Positions 17,568 to 26,565 of a stretch of 49,025 nt of DNA are shown piece after piece. Below the pieces are notes generated by a model, which saw nothing but the letters and a program-made list of their open reading frames with translations, ran no database searches and was not told the origin of the DNA. How positions within the stretch are numbered: position 1 is the first letter of the stretch; the number at the start of each line of letters is the position of its first letter. Location of the stretch: positions 1 to 49,025 of the forward strand of contig CALIIC010000012.1 in the NCBI GenBank assembly GCA_938020445.1, in the 5' to 3' direction. The stretch comes from an uncultured Flavobacteriaceae bacterium. Lineage in GTDB: Bacteria; Bacteroidota; Bacteroidia; Flavobacteriales; Flavobacteriaceae. The translations under genes were made by a program, and so were the position numbers.

Positions 17568-20500
17568 TTAATGCTTTAGATAAAGCCAATCTATGATGGG
17601 TTTGGAACCGTCTCCTAAATCGAGTGAGTAGTAATAGGTCCCCTCAGGAAGTCTTTCACCTGCATTTACCGTAGCATTTACTTCAGAAATTCCTTGCCAA
17701 TTGTTCTGGTAATCTTCTGCCTCGTACAATTTTTTTCCCCAGCGATCAAAAATGGTAAGCACACTATTGGGGTAATCCGCTAGGCAGTCGATTTTGAAGA
17801 AATCGTTGACACCATCACCATTTGGGGAAAACTTGTTGTACACCAGCAGACATCTGGGAACGAGGTTTGCCTCCGCATTATTATTGGTATCGTTCAAGTC
17901 AATTTGATCCAAATAGGCCAATTGTACCTGATTGAGATACGTCCCGGTCTTTAATACTTCAACCGTAAGTTCCAAGGCAGCACTGTTGCCAGCGTTTAAC
18001 AAAGGGATACTCCAAAAATTCGATACCGCATCATAACTGCCTTCTGTTGTTTGGGCATTTACAAAACGATATCCCGAAGGAAGTAGTTCCTCAATACCGA
18101 TGGTACTTGCATCGGTATCACCATTATTTGAAACGTTAATGGAAAACACTACCTCTTCCCCAATACCAGGGTTTGCATTGTTCACACTTTTTACAAGACT
18201 TAGATCGGTAGATGGAAAACGAACTTCAAAACTCGCTTGATCATCTTCATCTAACCCTTCCTTACTATTGTTGGGTGTACTATCGGGGTCTAAAAGATCA
18301 CTTGCAATGATCTCGGCCCTATTCAAATATTCGTTCTCTCCTCCTGTATAAGCTTGCACCACTGCGTCGAAACTTAACTCGATCGATTCGCCCGGTAATA
18401 CCGTTAGCCCATTCCAAACAACACGATCGCTTTCTGCAAGTATCCCTTGGTCACTAATATTGGTGATGGTACCAAAACCGGTTGGAAGCGTATCTTGCAC
18501 CCCAACTCCCGTAGCCGTTTCATCTCCTTCATTTGTGACGGTCAGTACAAATGTGATGGTATCATCTGCAACCGCTTCGGAACTACTTGCTGTTTTTTCC
18601 AAACTTAGATCTGCGGTCAATACAGCGGCGGTATCTTGGTCATCTTCCCCACTAAGATTATTTCCTGGTTCAGAGTCCCTATCTTCTTGGTCCGAAGCGA
18701 CTACTGCTGCGGTATTCGTATAGATTCCCCCTACGTTTACGATTGCTTCAAAAGTAAGTTCAACCGTGGCTCCGTTCGCAATTGAAAGGTTCGACCAAAC
18801 TATTGATTCGTCTTGGTTATGCATTCCATTTGCACCGATACTTTCTGGTAATACTAGGTACCCTGATGGAACCATATCAACAATTGAGACTCCGGTGGCA
18901 TCAGCAGAGCCGTTCGTCTCATTGTTATAAACAGAAATAGTAAACGTTACCGTATCCCCGGCCTGTACCTGCTCAGGGAATACTTCTTTCGTAAGCTCTA
19001 AATCGGCATTGCCCTCGAACACAATGGTTACCTGGTCTGAAATAGGATTACAGATTCCGTTTGAGATGGTCCATTCAAACACATACACACCCACTTCTGT
19101 TCCTAAAACCGATGTTTTGGGGTCATTTGCTACTATAAAATTGGCAGGGGTAGGTCCTGAAACTTGGGTCCAACTTCCTTCACCGACTGTAGCTGGATCA
19201 GCGTTCAACTGAACAATATCAAATTCCCCGAGCGTTTGATCGGCCCCGGCTTCCACCGAATTTGCTTGTTCAAAAACGATGATGGTCACAACATCTGAGA
19301 ACGAACAGCCTCCATTACTGCTCGTCCAGCTAAACTCATAAGTGCCAGGTTCTAGATTTGTGATTGGAGTCTTTGGGTCACCAACGGCCGCAATCGTTGC
19401 CAAATTACCAAGGGCCGTTATCCCGGGGCCCGAAATTTGTGCCCAAGTTCCCGTTCCTACCGACAAGGGCGATGCATCTAAAGTTGTTCGATCAAGGCTA
19501 CATAGTGCTTGATCGACCCCTGCATCTGGCATATCGGGTACTTCCCCGTTAAAGGTAATGGAAACCCGATCGGTAGAGTTTGCACAACTACCGGAGGTAA
19601 AAGCACCATTGGTAACGGTCCATTCAAAAACATAGGTTCCCAAAGCAGTGATATTCGATAAACTCGAGGTAGGTGAATTGGGGCTTTCAATTACGATCGC
19701 ACCGCCCGATGGATCTGTAATCAGGCTCCACTCACCAACGCCTAAAGGAGGGGCTACTGCATTTAAATTCACCAAGGCGGCGCAGGCGTTTGGTTGATCT
19801 GGCCCTGCAACGGCATCATATGGTTCAAAAACGGCTATTCGCACTACATCTGCCTCATCTGTACAATTTTGGGTAGAAAAATTCCATTCCAAAATATAGA
19901 TGCCGGGAGCCACAAGATTGTCTAGTGTTGTATTATGAAGGTAGGGGTCATTGATTGTAGCAATGCTCCCTTCGGGTTCACTGGCAAATCGCCAAAAAGC
20001 TTCATTTCCTGGGAGGGTCGTATCAAAGCCGGCAGCGATGGCGTTATTTCCATCCAAGGATATAGAAGTATTTCCGCCAGCATTGCAAATCACTTGATCG
20101 TCCCCTGCGTCGGGACTCGCAGAGGAGGAGTTGCTGGTAGTGATCACAACTTGATCGGCAGTTGATGGGCAAGTGGTATAATCCGTGGTAAACTCGAATA
20201 CATATTCGGAGCCTGTAGTTAGGGTCACATCTGCACGGGGACCATTTACAGGATTTTGAAGGATCATCGCGGGCGTTCCCGGATTTCCGTTCACTCCTGG
20301 ACCATCAATCTGAAGCCATGTTCCGGTAGATCCTTGAGTAGCTTGTAATACCGTGTTTTCAGATTCGCATAACTGTTGATCTGGCCCTGCATTGGCCGTC
20401 ACAAACACCTCAAACGTACTGTCTGAAAATGTAGGCACACAAAAATCGTCTCCGGTTATCGTCCATCGAAAGGTATAGGTTCCAGAAACCAGATTGGTCA

Positions 20501-23309
20501 CGGCGGACGTCGGGTCGTTCACATTTGCAATGGTTGGCGTATTCGGCGCACCACTAAGCAAGGTCCAAAAACCTGTTTCTATATTGGAGTCATACGCATT
20601 TCCATCCAATACAAGTGAATTGGCATTACAAATTCTTTGATCAGATCCAGTACTGGCAACCGTAGGGGGTACCCCTATATTCACTTGTACGGTATCCGAA
20701 GTTTCAGAGCAACTGCCGTTGCGCACGGTCCATTGATAAATATATTGACCGGAGTATGCAAATGTAAAGGTCGCTGTTGGACTGGTAGCATCATCGACGC
20801 TTACACCACCAAGACCTGAAACCAGTGTCCACTCTCCAGATCCACTAGACGGATCTGCCGCCATAGTCAACTGATTGGAGCAAATTGAACGATCAGGGCC
20901 TGCTTCTGCATCTACCCCGTCTACAACGGTAATCTCTACCTCATCAGAGCTGGTTTGACATTTGTCGAGGGTCCAAGTTAATATATAGGTCCCCGGAATC
21001 GAAATCGTCCCCGTCGTATTGAATTGGCCAGTATTCGCAAATGAAAAACCTACAGCAGGCGTTACCGACCAACTGCCTGTTTCATCTGCGGCCGGGGCAT
21101 TTGCAGAAAGGCTAACAGAAGTTGTTCCGGTTGGGAGGCATTGGTCAACACCTGCATTAGCAAAAGAAGGCCCTTCGGTAGAATTGGTACGAATGGTTAC
21201 TGTATCTTCTCTAGGGGCGGGGCAATTTAGATTGTTCGGATCGCGAATAGTCCATTTTAAAATATAGGTCTCACTTGGATCGTCAAAACCGGATACGATG
21301 GTATTTGGATCATTGACATCGGCAAAAGACAGACTTGTGCCAATCGGAGCACTGTTCACACTCCAGGTACCTTCTAGGGTAGACACCGATGGAGTATTTG
21401 CATTCAGTTGCACTTGTGAACCAAAACAAACCGTTTGATCTGCTCCGGCGTTGCTATCGACAATTGCTGAAGAGGATACGGTAATCTGTACATCTGACTG
21501 TGCAGGCGTACATTGTTCACCGCCCGATACACTGTACCTAAAAGTATAGGTTCCCGGTTGCAAGTCGCTGATTTGTGTTGTTCTGGCATAGGGGTCTACG
21601 ATATTGGCATTACTAGGGCCATTTATTTGCGACCACAAGGAAGTACCTGAGGAAATAATGTTTCCGGTCAAGGAGGTTTGGGTAATGTTACAGGGCAGAT
21701 TCTGTCCTGTTCCTGCGTTGGCAGGTGTCGGAATCGATGAGATACGCACATTCACCGAGGCTGTTGCCTCTTGACAACCCTGCTGTACCGACCCGTCGAC
21801 CTTTCGTCGAAAGAGGATGGTATACGTTCCTTCTACATCAAAATCGAGAGACAAGGGGCCGCTTGCGATGGTTTCAAAATCTTCAGAATCTACCATCCGT
21901 GAATCTGGTGGCCCACTAACAATACTATAGGATGTATTTGCTACCCCGGTAGTGGTAAATGGAATGGACACCTTGGTTTCACCACATAGCGGTACAACGT
22001 CGTTTCCACCATTTACTTCTATAGCGATAGGTTCGATAGAATAGGCAATAGTTACTGTACTAGAATCAGAACAGCCGGTAGTGTTATTAGCGATCGTATA
22101 GGAGAACACGTAGGTACTCTCACCATCAAGATCGGTTACCTGGGTTGCGCTGTTGGTTGGGTTGCCAATAGAAGCCGGACTGCCTGAGGTCGTAACCCCA
22201 GGGCCCTCAATTTGCGCCCACTGTACGGTTTCACCGGTATATATTGGAAGTGCACCTGACAAGGTAGTCGTCGTAAATGAACTATCGCAAAAGCGGAGAC
22301 TTCGATGTTCGGTAGTAGCACTTGTCACATCCTGTGAAGCTTCGGCAACTGTGATTGTCATCGTGTCGGAACCAGTAACACAGGGTCCGTCTACCGACCA
22401 AAGTAGCACATATGTCCCTTCGATTAAGTTAGACACCTTGCTCGTATTACTATTTTGATTTTCAAAAACAGGAGTACTGGGGCCGGTTACCAATGACCAT
22501 GTGCCTTGCTGCCCGTTAATATTGCTTCCTCCGAAGTACGCGTTGAGTCCCGTGCTCTGAGAAACCGAATAGCAATTGTCCAGACTCTGGTCCGGACCTG
22601 CATTTACAATCGCCCTACCGCCATAATTCGTAACAAGCATCTCCGAATAGGATTCACAATACTGACCTAATGCATCTGCAGGGCCGCGAATCGTCCATCG
22701 CAATGTACTTGTGCCGGCATATACCTCTAGCAAACTAATTGTTGTGGTAGGTGAATTGGGTTCATTGATGATTACTCCGGCATTGTTGTTGCCCTCGAAA
22801 GTCCAAGTACCCACTTCGCCAGGGTTTTCGGGAGGGTTTCCATAAACCTCAATTGTCCCCGATCGATCCGGACAGGAAAACAAATCGTCGCTGGTCTCGG
22901 CAATCGTAATAGGAGCAACTGTTATCTCAATATCTTGAAACTGGGTACTGCCATCGAAACAGTTGGCACTGAGCCTAAAAGTGTAACTATTGCCCCCTTG
23001 CATGCCAAAAATGGCACTGTTCAAATCGGAAGGATCCTGTAAGAGCACCGGGGGGCCAGCAACTTGTGACCAAAGAGGAGCACCCTGTAGCTGCCCTGTA
23101 ACTGAGCCGGACAAGGTATAGTTTAGGTTATTTTGACAGATTGTTTCTGGTATTCCCGCATTTACAGAGCAGTCTTGTGCTTGAGTTTTTTGTAAGAAAA
23201 AAAAATAAAATAGCATCCCGAAGAGCATGACGGAAACATACTTTGATTTTCCATTACATCCTATTTTTAAAGCATTTTCATTGCTTTTATATGTTTTATT
23301 TTGCCCCAT
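17568..23309 (-). CDS. Giant repeat adhesin with DUF11 domains and T9SS type-B (gliding motility) C-terminal domain
   Basis: The 1913-residue protein has a late N-terminal hydrophobic signal (VMLFGMLFYFFFLQ, ending KTQAQD). About thirteen tandem Ig/PKD-like repeats of roughly 90 residues follow, each opening with a version of NAGPDQxxC (for example NAGADQTVCFG, EAGPDRSICSN, DAGDDQVICNA). Three DUF11-like repeats come next (ADLELTKEV, ADLSLEKTA, TDLSLVKSV). The C-terminus is the gliding-motility type-B sorting domain with NKFSPNGDGVNDFFKI and IFDRWGKKLYEAEDYQNNWQG. It should be displayed on the cell surface by the type IX system, together with the PorP/SprF protein encoded next. The upstream control region at 23374-23437 predicts a leader of about 60 nt, consistent with the ATG at 23309. 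The ligand is unknown. Confidence 0.93.
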   Translation of the reverse strand: MGQNKTYKSNENALKIGCNGKSKYVSVMLFGMLFYFFFLQKTQAQDCSVNAGIPETICQNNLNYTLSGSVTGQLQGAPLWSQVAGPPVLLQDPSDLNSAIFGMQGGNSYTFRLSANCFDGSTQFQDIEITVAPITIAETSDDLFSCPDRSGTIEVYGNPPENPGEVGTWTFEGNNNAGVIINEPNSPTTTISLLEVYAGTSTLRWTIRGPADALGQYCESYSEMLVTNYGGRAIVNAGPDQSLDNCYSVSQSTGLNAYFGGSNINGQQGTWSLVTGPSTPVFENQNSNTSKVSNLIEGTYVLLWSVDGPCVTGSDTMTITVAEASQDVTSATTEHRSLRFCDSSFTTTTLSGALPIYTGETVQWAQIEGPGVTTSGSPASIGNPTNSATQVTDLDGESTYVFSYTIANNTTGCSDSSTVTIAYSIEPIAIEVNGGNDVVPLCGETKVSIPFTTTGVANTSYSIVSGPPDSRMVDSEDFETIASGPLSLDFDVEGTYTILFRRKVDGSVQQGCQEATASVNVRISSIPTPANAGTGQNLPCNITQTSLTGNIISSGTSLWSQINGPSNANIVDPYARTTQISDLQPGTYTFRYSVSGGEQCTPAQSDVQITVSSSAIVDSNAGADQTVCFGSQVQLNANTPSVSTLEGTWSVNSAPIGTSLSFADVNDPNTIVSGFDDPSETYILKWTIRDPNNLNCPAPREDTVTIRTNSTEGPSFANAGVDQCLPTGTTSVSLSANAPAADETGSWSVTPAVGFSFANTGQFNTTGTISIPGTYILTWTLDKCQTSSDEVEITVVDGVDAEAGPDRSICSNQLTMAADPSSGSGEWTLVSGLGGVSVDDATSPTATFTFAYSGQYIYQWTVRNGSCSETSDTVQVNIGVPPTVASTGSDQRICNANSLVLDGNAYDSNIETGFWTLLSGAPNTPTIANVNDPTSAVTNLVSGTYTFRWTITGDDFCVPTFSDSTFEVFVTANAGPDQQLCESENTVLQATQGSTGTWLQIDGPGVNGNPGTPAMILQNPVNGPRADVTLTTGSEYVFEFTTDYTTCPSTADQVVITTSNSSSASPDAGDDQVICNAGGNTSISLDGNNAIAAGFDTTLPGNEAFWRFASEPEGSIATINDPYLHNTTLDNLVAPGIYILEWNFSTQNCTDEADVVRIAVFEPYDAVAGPDQPNACAALVNLNAVAPPLGVGEWSLITDPSGGAIVIESPNSPTSSLSNITALGTYVFEWTVTNGAFTSGSCANSTDRVSITFNGEVPDMPDAGVDQALCSLDRTTLDASPLSVGTGTWAQISGPGITALGNLATIAAVGDPKTPITNLEPGTYEFSWTSSNGGCSFSDVVTIIVFEQANSVEAGADQTLGEFDIVQLNADPATVGEGSWTQVSGPTPANFIVANDPKTSVLGTEVGVYVFEWTISNGICNPISDQVTIVFEGNADLELTKEVFPEQVQAGDTVTFTISVYNNETNGSADATGVSIVDMVPSGYLVLPESIGANGMHNQDESIVWSNLSIANGATVELTFEAIVNVGGIYTNTAAVVASDQEDRDSEPGNNLSGEDDQDTAAVLTADLSLEKTASSSEAVADDTITFVLTVTNEGDETATGVGVQDTLPTGFGTITNISDQGILAESDRVVWNGLTVLPGESIELSFDAVVQAYTGGENEYLNRAEIIASDLLDPDSTPNNSKEGLDEDDQASFEVRFPSTDLSLVKSVNNANPGIGEEVVFSINVSNNGDTDASTIGIEELLPSGYRFVNAQTTEGSYDAVSNFWSIPLLNAGNSAALELTVEVLKTGTYLNQVQLAYLDQIDLNDTNNNAEANLVPRCLLVYNKFSPNGDGVNDFFKIDCLADYPNSVLTIFDRWGKKLYEAEDYQNNWQGISEVNATVNAGERLPEGTYYYSLDLGDGSKPIIDWLYLKH

Positions 23310-23373
23310 AAAAATCGGTGTGGTCGGTCGTGGTCATAAATCAATACCACTCAAATAAGTAGTATTTTTCCTT

Positions 23374-23437
23374 CAAATTTATATGAATAACCGAGTGAGG
23401 CCTTGTGTTTGTTGTGTATCATCAATAAATTGTTGTG
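23374..23437 (-). promoter_or_regulatory. LytTR-like control region and promoter of the adhesin-PorP/SprF operon
   Basis: Read on the - strand, CACAACA occurs at 23437-23431 and 23416-23410 (21 bp apart). A perfect -7 box TAAATTTG occupies 23381-23374, 35 bp from the second repeat. The spacing is identical to that of small-RNA promoters B to E. The predicted start is near 23368, about 60 nt before the ATG. The TTCATCG element seen 32 bp before the small-RNA repeats is absent here. Confidence 0.8.
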
Positions 23438-23638
23438 TGCTATCGGGAAATAGATGTAAGGCACACAGGGAATGCCAATTATCAGTTCCTTTTAGGGTAA
23501 TGACCAAGGCTATGAAAGTAAAAAGAGCCTGAAACGTATCACCTGTGCATCTTTTCTGTCTTTGTCCGCTTTCTCGGAGTCACTTTAAACAGTTCATTCT
23601 TGGGATAGACGTTGCCGGAAAAATAAAGAAACCGTTGC
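23438..23638. other. Intergenic stretch with no recognised gene
   Basis: Between the adhesin control region and that of small RNA B there are about 200 bp with no credible ORF, hairpin terminator or CACAACA pair. It may hold a degenerate remnant or simply spacer DNA. Confidence 0.4.
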
Positions 23639-23672
23639 ATTTCATCGATCAATTTACACCCTTGCTATTTTT

Positions 23673-23736
23673 CACCACAGAAAGCGTTGGGTTCACAACA
23701 ATAATTTAGATATGGGCCACTACGATCCTATATTTG
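23673..23736 (+). promoter_or_regulatory. LytTR-like control region of small RNA B
   Basis: CACCACA at 23673-23679 and CACAACA at 23694-23700 are 21 bp apart. The perfect -7 box TATATTTG is at 23729-23736, 35 bp after the second repeat. TTCATCG at 23641-23647 lies 32 bp before the first repeat. The 20-mer CACAACAATAATTTAGATAT is shared exactly with RNA D. Confidence 0.82.
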
Positions 23737-23741
23737 ACCTG

Positions 23742-23892
23742 TACTAATAAAATGCAAAGAGCCGCTATTTTGCTCCTGTATTTAATCAAAAAGAAAAACA
23801 CCAATTAACCTACTTTATATAACCATTTAAAAGTATTACATGTAACAAACCTACTTTAAAGGAAAAGCCCCGATCCCCATCGGGGTTTTTTT
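23742..23892 (+). ncRNA. Small RNA B of the LytTR-box RNA family
   Basis: A transcript of about 151 nt is inferred, with CCTACTTT twice (23809-23816 and 23850-23857). The second copy lies in the block shared with RNA A. The terminator hairpin has a CCCC loop. It diverges from the adhesin operon and is followed within 100 bp by the control region of RNA C. No credible ORF is present. The start is estimated from the -7 box. Confidence 0.75.
23868..23892 (+). terminator. Intrinsic terminator of small RNA B
   Basis: A 7-bp stem CCCCGAT/ATCGGGG with loop CCCC, followed by seven Ts. Confidence 0.88.
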
Positions 23893-23984
23893 ATACCCAT
23901 ACCCTTCCCATCTTCTTTAAAAAAGTTTTAATCCCTAGCATCAAAAAGGTACTTTATCGAAGAAAAAGAACCGTTCATACGGCA

Positions 23985-24048
23985 CACAACACCCTACGAT
24001 TATTTGACAACAATAATTGCAGTGTTCTTGAATACCCTCCTATATTTA
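23985..24048 (+). promoter_or_regulatory. LytTR-like control region of small RNA C
   Basis: CACAACA at 23985-23991 and GACAACA at 24006-24012 are 21 bp apart. The -7 box TATATTTA is at 24041-24048, 35 bp from the second repeat. TTTATCG lies 32 bp before the first repeat. Confidence 0.8.
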
Positions 24049-24053
24049 CAGTG

Positions 24054-24207
24054 TAATTAAGTGATAGTGTCGACCCCAAATCACACTTGAACCAACCTAC
24101 GTTGAGCTTTGATTTCCCCAAATCGGTGCTAGACCTACAACGCTTGGAACCAAATCTTTAGATACCTACTTGCAAAAAACCCTGACGTATATGTCAGGGT
24201 TTTTTTT
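24054..24207 (+). ncRNA. Small RNA C of the LytTR-box RNA family
   Basis: A transcript of about 154 nt is inferred with three CCTAC motifs (24096-24100, 24134-24138 and CCTACTT at 24165-24171). An internal hairpin GATTT-CCCC-AAATC lies at 24111-24124. Its 5' end resembles RNAs A and D (GTAATTAAG-like). It ends at a strong terminator that touches the stop codon of the convergent exported-protein gene. No credible ORF. Confidence 0.75.
24180..24207 (+). terminator. Intrinsic terminator of small RNA C
   Basis: A 7-bp stem CCCTGAC/GTCAGGG, extended by A-T pairs, with a GTATAT loop and eight Ts. The A-run on its left makes it bidirectional, so it probably also ends the operon on the - strand at 24206. 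Confidence 0.9.
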
Positions 24208-24817
24208 AATTATCCGTTTTTCTTTTTGCTTCTCGCTTCAGCCGTTCGGCTTCTCGCTTCAACCGTTCGGCCTCCCTCAATTTTTGTTCAGCCTGCCGTT
24301 CAAGCCGCTCTGCTTCCCTGCCCATTTTCTCTTCTTCTCTTTTTAGTTTCTCCGCAGTTCTTTCTTCGCTCGACTTTCCGGAAGTATAGTCCTTGATGTT
24401 TTGAGTAATGGTCTTGAACTTCTTGATCATTCCATTCGATAGCAGTTCTTTATCAAGATATATTTTTAACGTTCCGCTGTTCAACTTTACCTCGTAGCCC
24501 ATATCGCCAGCATAGGCCCGTTTCCAATTATACTTGTTGCCCGAAGTAGTAAGGTATTCATTTCCCAATTCCTCTAGCAAATACGAACGTATTTTGGCCG
24601 TTTTATCTTTATGAAATTCTGAACGTACTTTGTAATTATCATCTGAATCGCTAATCGAAAAGTAGGTCCGTCCCTTTTGTTGATAGTCAACGTTGCTGCC
24701 GTCTACGGAAATGGAGATGCTCGAAGACGAAGCGGTCGTTGTGCTCGTAGTTTGTTGGCCATGGCCCGTTAACATCCCTAAAAAAATACTTAGTAATACA
24801 TAAATGATGATTCTCAT
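24206..24817 (-). CDS. Exported protein with C-terminal charged coiled coil, paralogue of the neighbouring gene
   Basis: The 203-residue protein has a signal peptide (MRIIIYVLLSIFLGMLTGHG). A globular middle contains KVRSEFHKDKTAKIRSYLLEEL, WKRAYAGDMGYEVKLNSGTLKIYLDKEL and IKKFKTITQNI. The tail, from about residue 150, is a charged helix with repeated REAERLKREAERLKRE heptad-like units, probably a coiled coil. The middle aligns by eye with the protein at 24830-25294. It is the last gene of the kinase operon, 12 bp after its paralogue. No known family was recognised. Confidence 0.75.
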   Translation of the reverse strand: MRIIIYVLLSIFLGMLTGHGQQTTSTTTASSSSISISVDGSNVDYQQKGRTYFSISDSDDNYKVRSEFHKDKTAKIRSYLLEELGNEYLTTSGNKYNWKRAYAGDMGYEVKLNSGTLKIYLDKELLSNGMIKKFKTITQNIKDYTSGKSSEERTAEKLKREEEKMGREAERLERQAEQKLREAERLKREAERLKREAKRKTDN

Positions 24818-24829
24818 GATTGTTGTTTT

Positions 24830-25294
24830 TTAATTGTTGATTTCCTTTAAAAATGCTTTTCCCAATTTATTGATAACGGCAAAACCTGTCGTATCTATTT
24901 GTTTTCTATACACGGTGATTTTCAGTTTTCCTTCTTCTACCTTTACCTCGTGCATGGGCTTCCCTTCCTTTGTGGTCTTTTTCCAACTCATTTTTTCAAA
25001 ACCTGTAGTAGTATCACCATCGTCTAACATTGTTGAAACTACTTTTTGAACCGCTTCTTTTTGGCTCTTTTCAAAAAATAGCGCCACCTTGTACACTTTA
25101 TTCGTGATTTTAAGGCTATAGTCATCTTCAAACTCGTATTCGAAACGAGAACCTTTTGTATCGGCTTCAAAACCATAAACGTTCACCGACTCGGCGCTTA
25201 GATGGAACTGATGCTCTTTTTCTTCTTCATCTTGGGCAAAAACACCCACTGTGGCTACCATAACGAACATTATTGTAATTGCTATATTTTTCAT
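24830..25294 (-). CDS. Small exported protein of unknown function, paralogue of the next gene
   Basis: The 154-residue protein has a signal peptide (MKNIAITIMFVMVATVGVFAQ) and an acidic start (DEEEKEHQF). The segment KVALFFEKSQKEAVQKVVSTML ... MSWKKTTKEGKPMHEVKVEEGKLKITVYRKQ matches the layout of the gene at 24206-24817 (a Val-Lys-rich strand, Trp-Lys, Gly, EVK-L-Gly-LKI). It lies 4 bp after the serine hydrolase gene and 12 bp before its paralogue. No function is assigned. Confidence 0.75.
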   Translation of the reverse strand: MKNIAITIMFVMVATVGVFAQDEEEKEHQFHLSAESVNVYGFEADTKGSRFEYEFEDDYSLKITNKVYKVALFFEKSQKEAVQKVVSTMLDDGDTTTGFEKMSWKKTTKEGKPMHEVKVEEGKLKITVYRKQIDTTGFAVINKLGKAFLKEINN

Positions 25295-25298
25295 TTTT

Positions 25299-26519
25299 CT
25301 AATTTTTATTGTTACTAATTCCTTTCTGATAGGTGCGTATTACATTCCAGCAAGCTTGTACTTGTTTTGCGGCCACGGGATTGTCAATGACATTGGTATT
25401 GGTAAAAAACACTGCGCCCATTTTTATATCCTTGTAGTAATACATAAGGGTTAATATACCGGGGTCACCTCCATTATGCCCTAGTACCGTATCCCTATTG
25501 TACTCCCAGAAATACCCATAGTTGTCGGTCTCCTCTTCGTCTCCGTATTGTGCAGGGCTTACTTGGGCCTGAATCATTTCCCTACAAAGTTCACTTCCTA
25601 ATAGTGTGGAATCCCCTTCATACGAGCGAATGATTGCCTGTAGGTACTTCGTTAGGCTTTCAATACTTGTTCGCAAACCACCATCTGGATAGGTATTCAA
25701 AGAATAGGCCGGCAATGCTTGCCCGTTATTGGCATATACTTGTGCATGTTTTTTGCGATCTATGGCATCATAGGACCAGCCCGTATCCTTCATGCCAATG
25801 GCATCAAAAATATACTGTTGGGTGAATTCAGGAAACGATTGGCCAGTAGCAACCTCTATACAGTAAGCCGCAAGTGCCGAAGCGACGTTCGAGTATTCAT
25901 ACTTTTCGCCCGGCGCCGATTTTAAAAAGTTCTTTTTATGGAACAAGCTTCCTTTGGGTGTTAGATACTCTTCCAGATAAGCAGCCAGAGGCATCGCTTT
26001 ATTTCGTTTAATTTGCTCTAAATACTTCGACATCTCCTTTCCATAAATTTCAGGGGTTATCGAATCAGGATTTTCAAGTACATAGCTCTGATCGTACCCC
26101 TTTTCAAAATCAAATATACCAGAGGTGTGGGTTGCCAAGTGCTTAACGGTAATCTCACTTCCCGGAAATTTAGGATGCCATACTTTAAAGGGTAAAATAT
26201 CGTTTACGGGGGTATTCATTGTGAACTTTCCCAATGCTACCGCTTTCATAAGGGACACCCCAATAAAAGTTTTCGAAATGGAACCGATATTTTGAATTGT
26301 ATTGGTTTCATATGCCTTCTTAGCTTTTATATCGGCATACCCGTATCCTTTTTGAAAGTAAAGCGAATCAGCTGAAAAAACCGACACCCCAAAACCGCTC
26401 AGGCCCGTCTGCTTGGAAATGCTATCCAGTTCGTATCGCAGCCGTTCCATAGGGGCCTGCGCTTCTAAGTTGACCGCCATTCCCATGACCATCAAAAAAG
26501 GTAGTATAAATTGTCGCAT
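25299..26519 (-). CDS. Exported serine hydrolase (beta-lactamase/class C PBP family)
   Basis: The 406-residue protein has a signal peptide ending near VNLEAQAP and a full PF00144-type domain: SxxK is S-I-S-K in NIGSISKTFIGVSLMKAV, the second motif is YSN in YEYSNVASALAAYC, and the third is HNG in VLGHNGGDPG. It likely works in the periplasm or at the surface as a D-peptidase or esterase. It lies 46 bp downstream of the response-regulator gene in the kinase operon, which suggests a role in an envelope response. Confidence 0.9.
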   Translation of the reverse strand: MRQFILPFLMVMGMAVNLEAQAPMERLRYELDSISKQTGLSGFGVSVFSADSLYFQKGYGYADIKAKKAYETNTIQNIGSISKTFIGVSLMKAVALGKFTMNTPVNDILPFKVWHPKFPGSEITVKHLATHTSGIFDFEKGYDQSYVLENPDSITPEIYGKEMSKYLEQIKRNKAMPLAAYLEEYLTPKGSLFHKKNFLKSAPGEKYEYSNVASALAAYCIEVATGQSFPEFTQQYIFDAIGMKDTGWSYDAIDRKKHAQVYANNGQALPAYSLNTYPDGGLRTSIESLTKYLQAIIRSYEGDSTLLGSELCREMIQAQVSPAQYGDEEETDNYGYFWEYNRDTVLGHNGGDPGILTLMYYYKDIKMGAVFFTNTNVIDNPVAAKQVQACWNVIRTYQKGISNNKN

Positions 26520-26565
26520 ATTGTTTGTTTTTATTTTAATTGATTGATGAAATAAACTCCGTTTA

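Noticed and set aside
17568-23309. Tandem repeats as a possible CRISPR or satellite array
   Set aside because: The periodicity is of about 90 residues at protein level (Ig/PKD-like and DUF11 domains), with diverged DNA and an intact reading frame.
24833-24855. ATTGTTG repeat pair before the last gene of the kinase operon
   Set aside because: Spacing is 14 bp rather than 21, it lies in a 12-bp intergene and the end of the upstream gene, and no -7 box fits.
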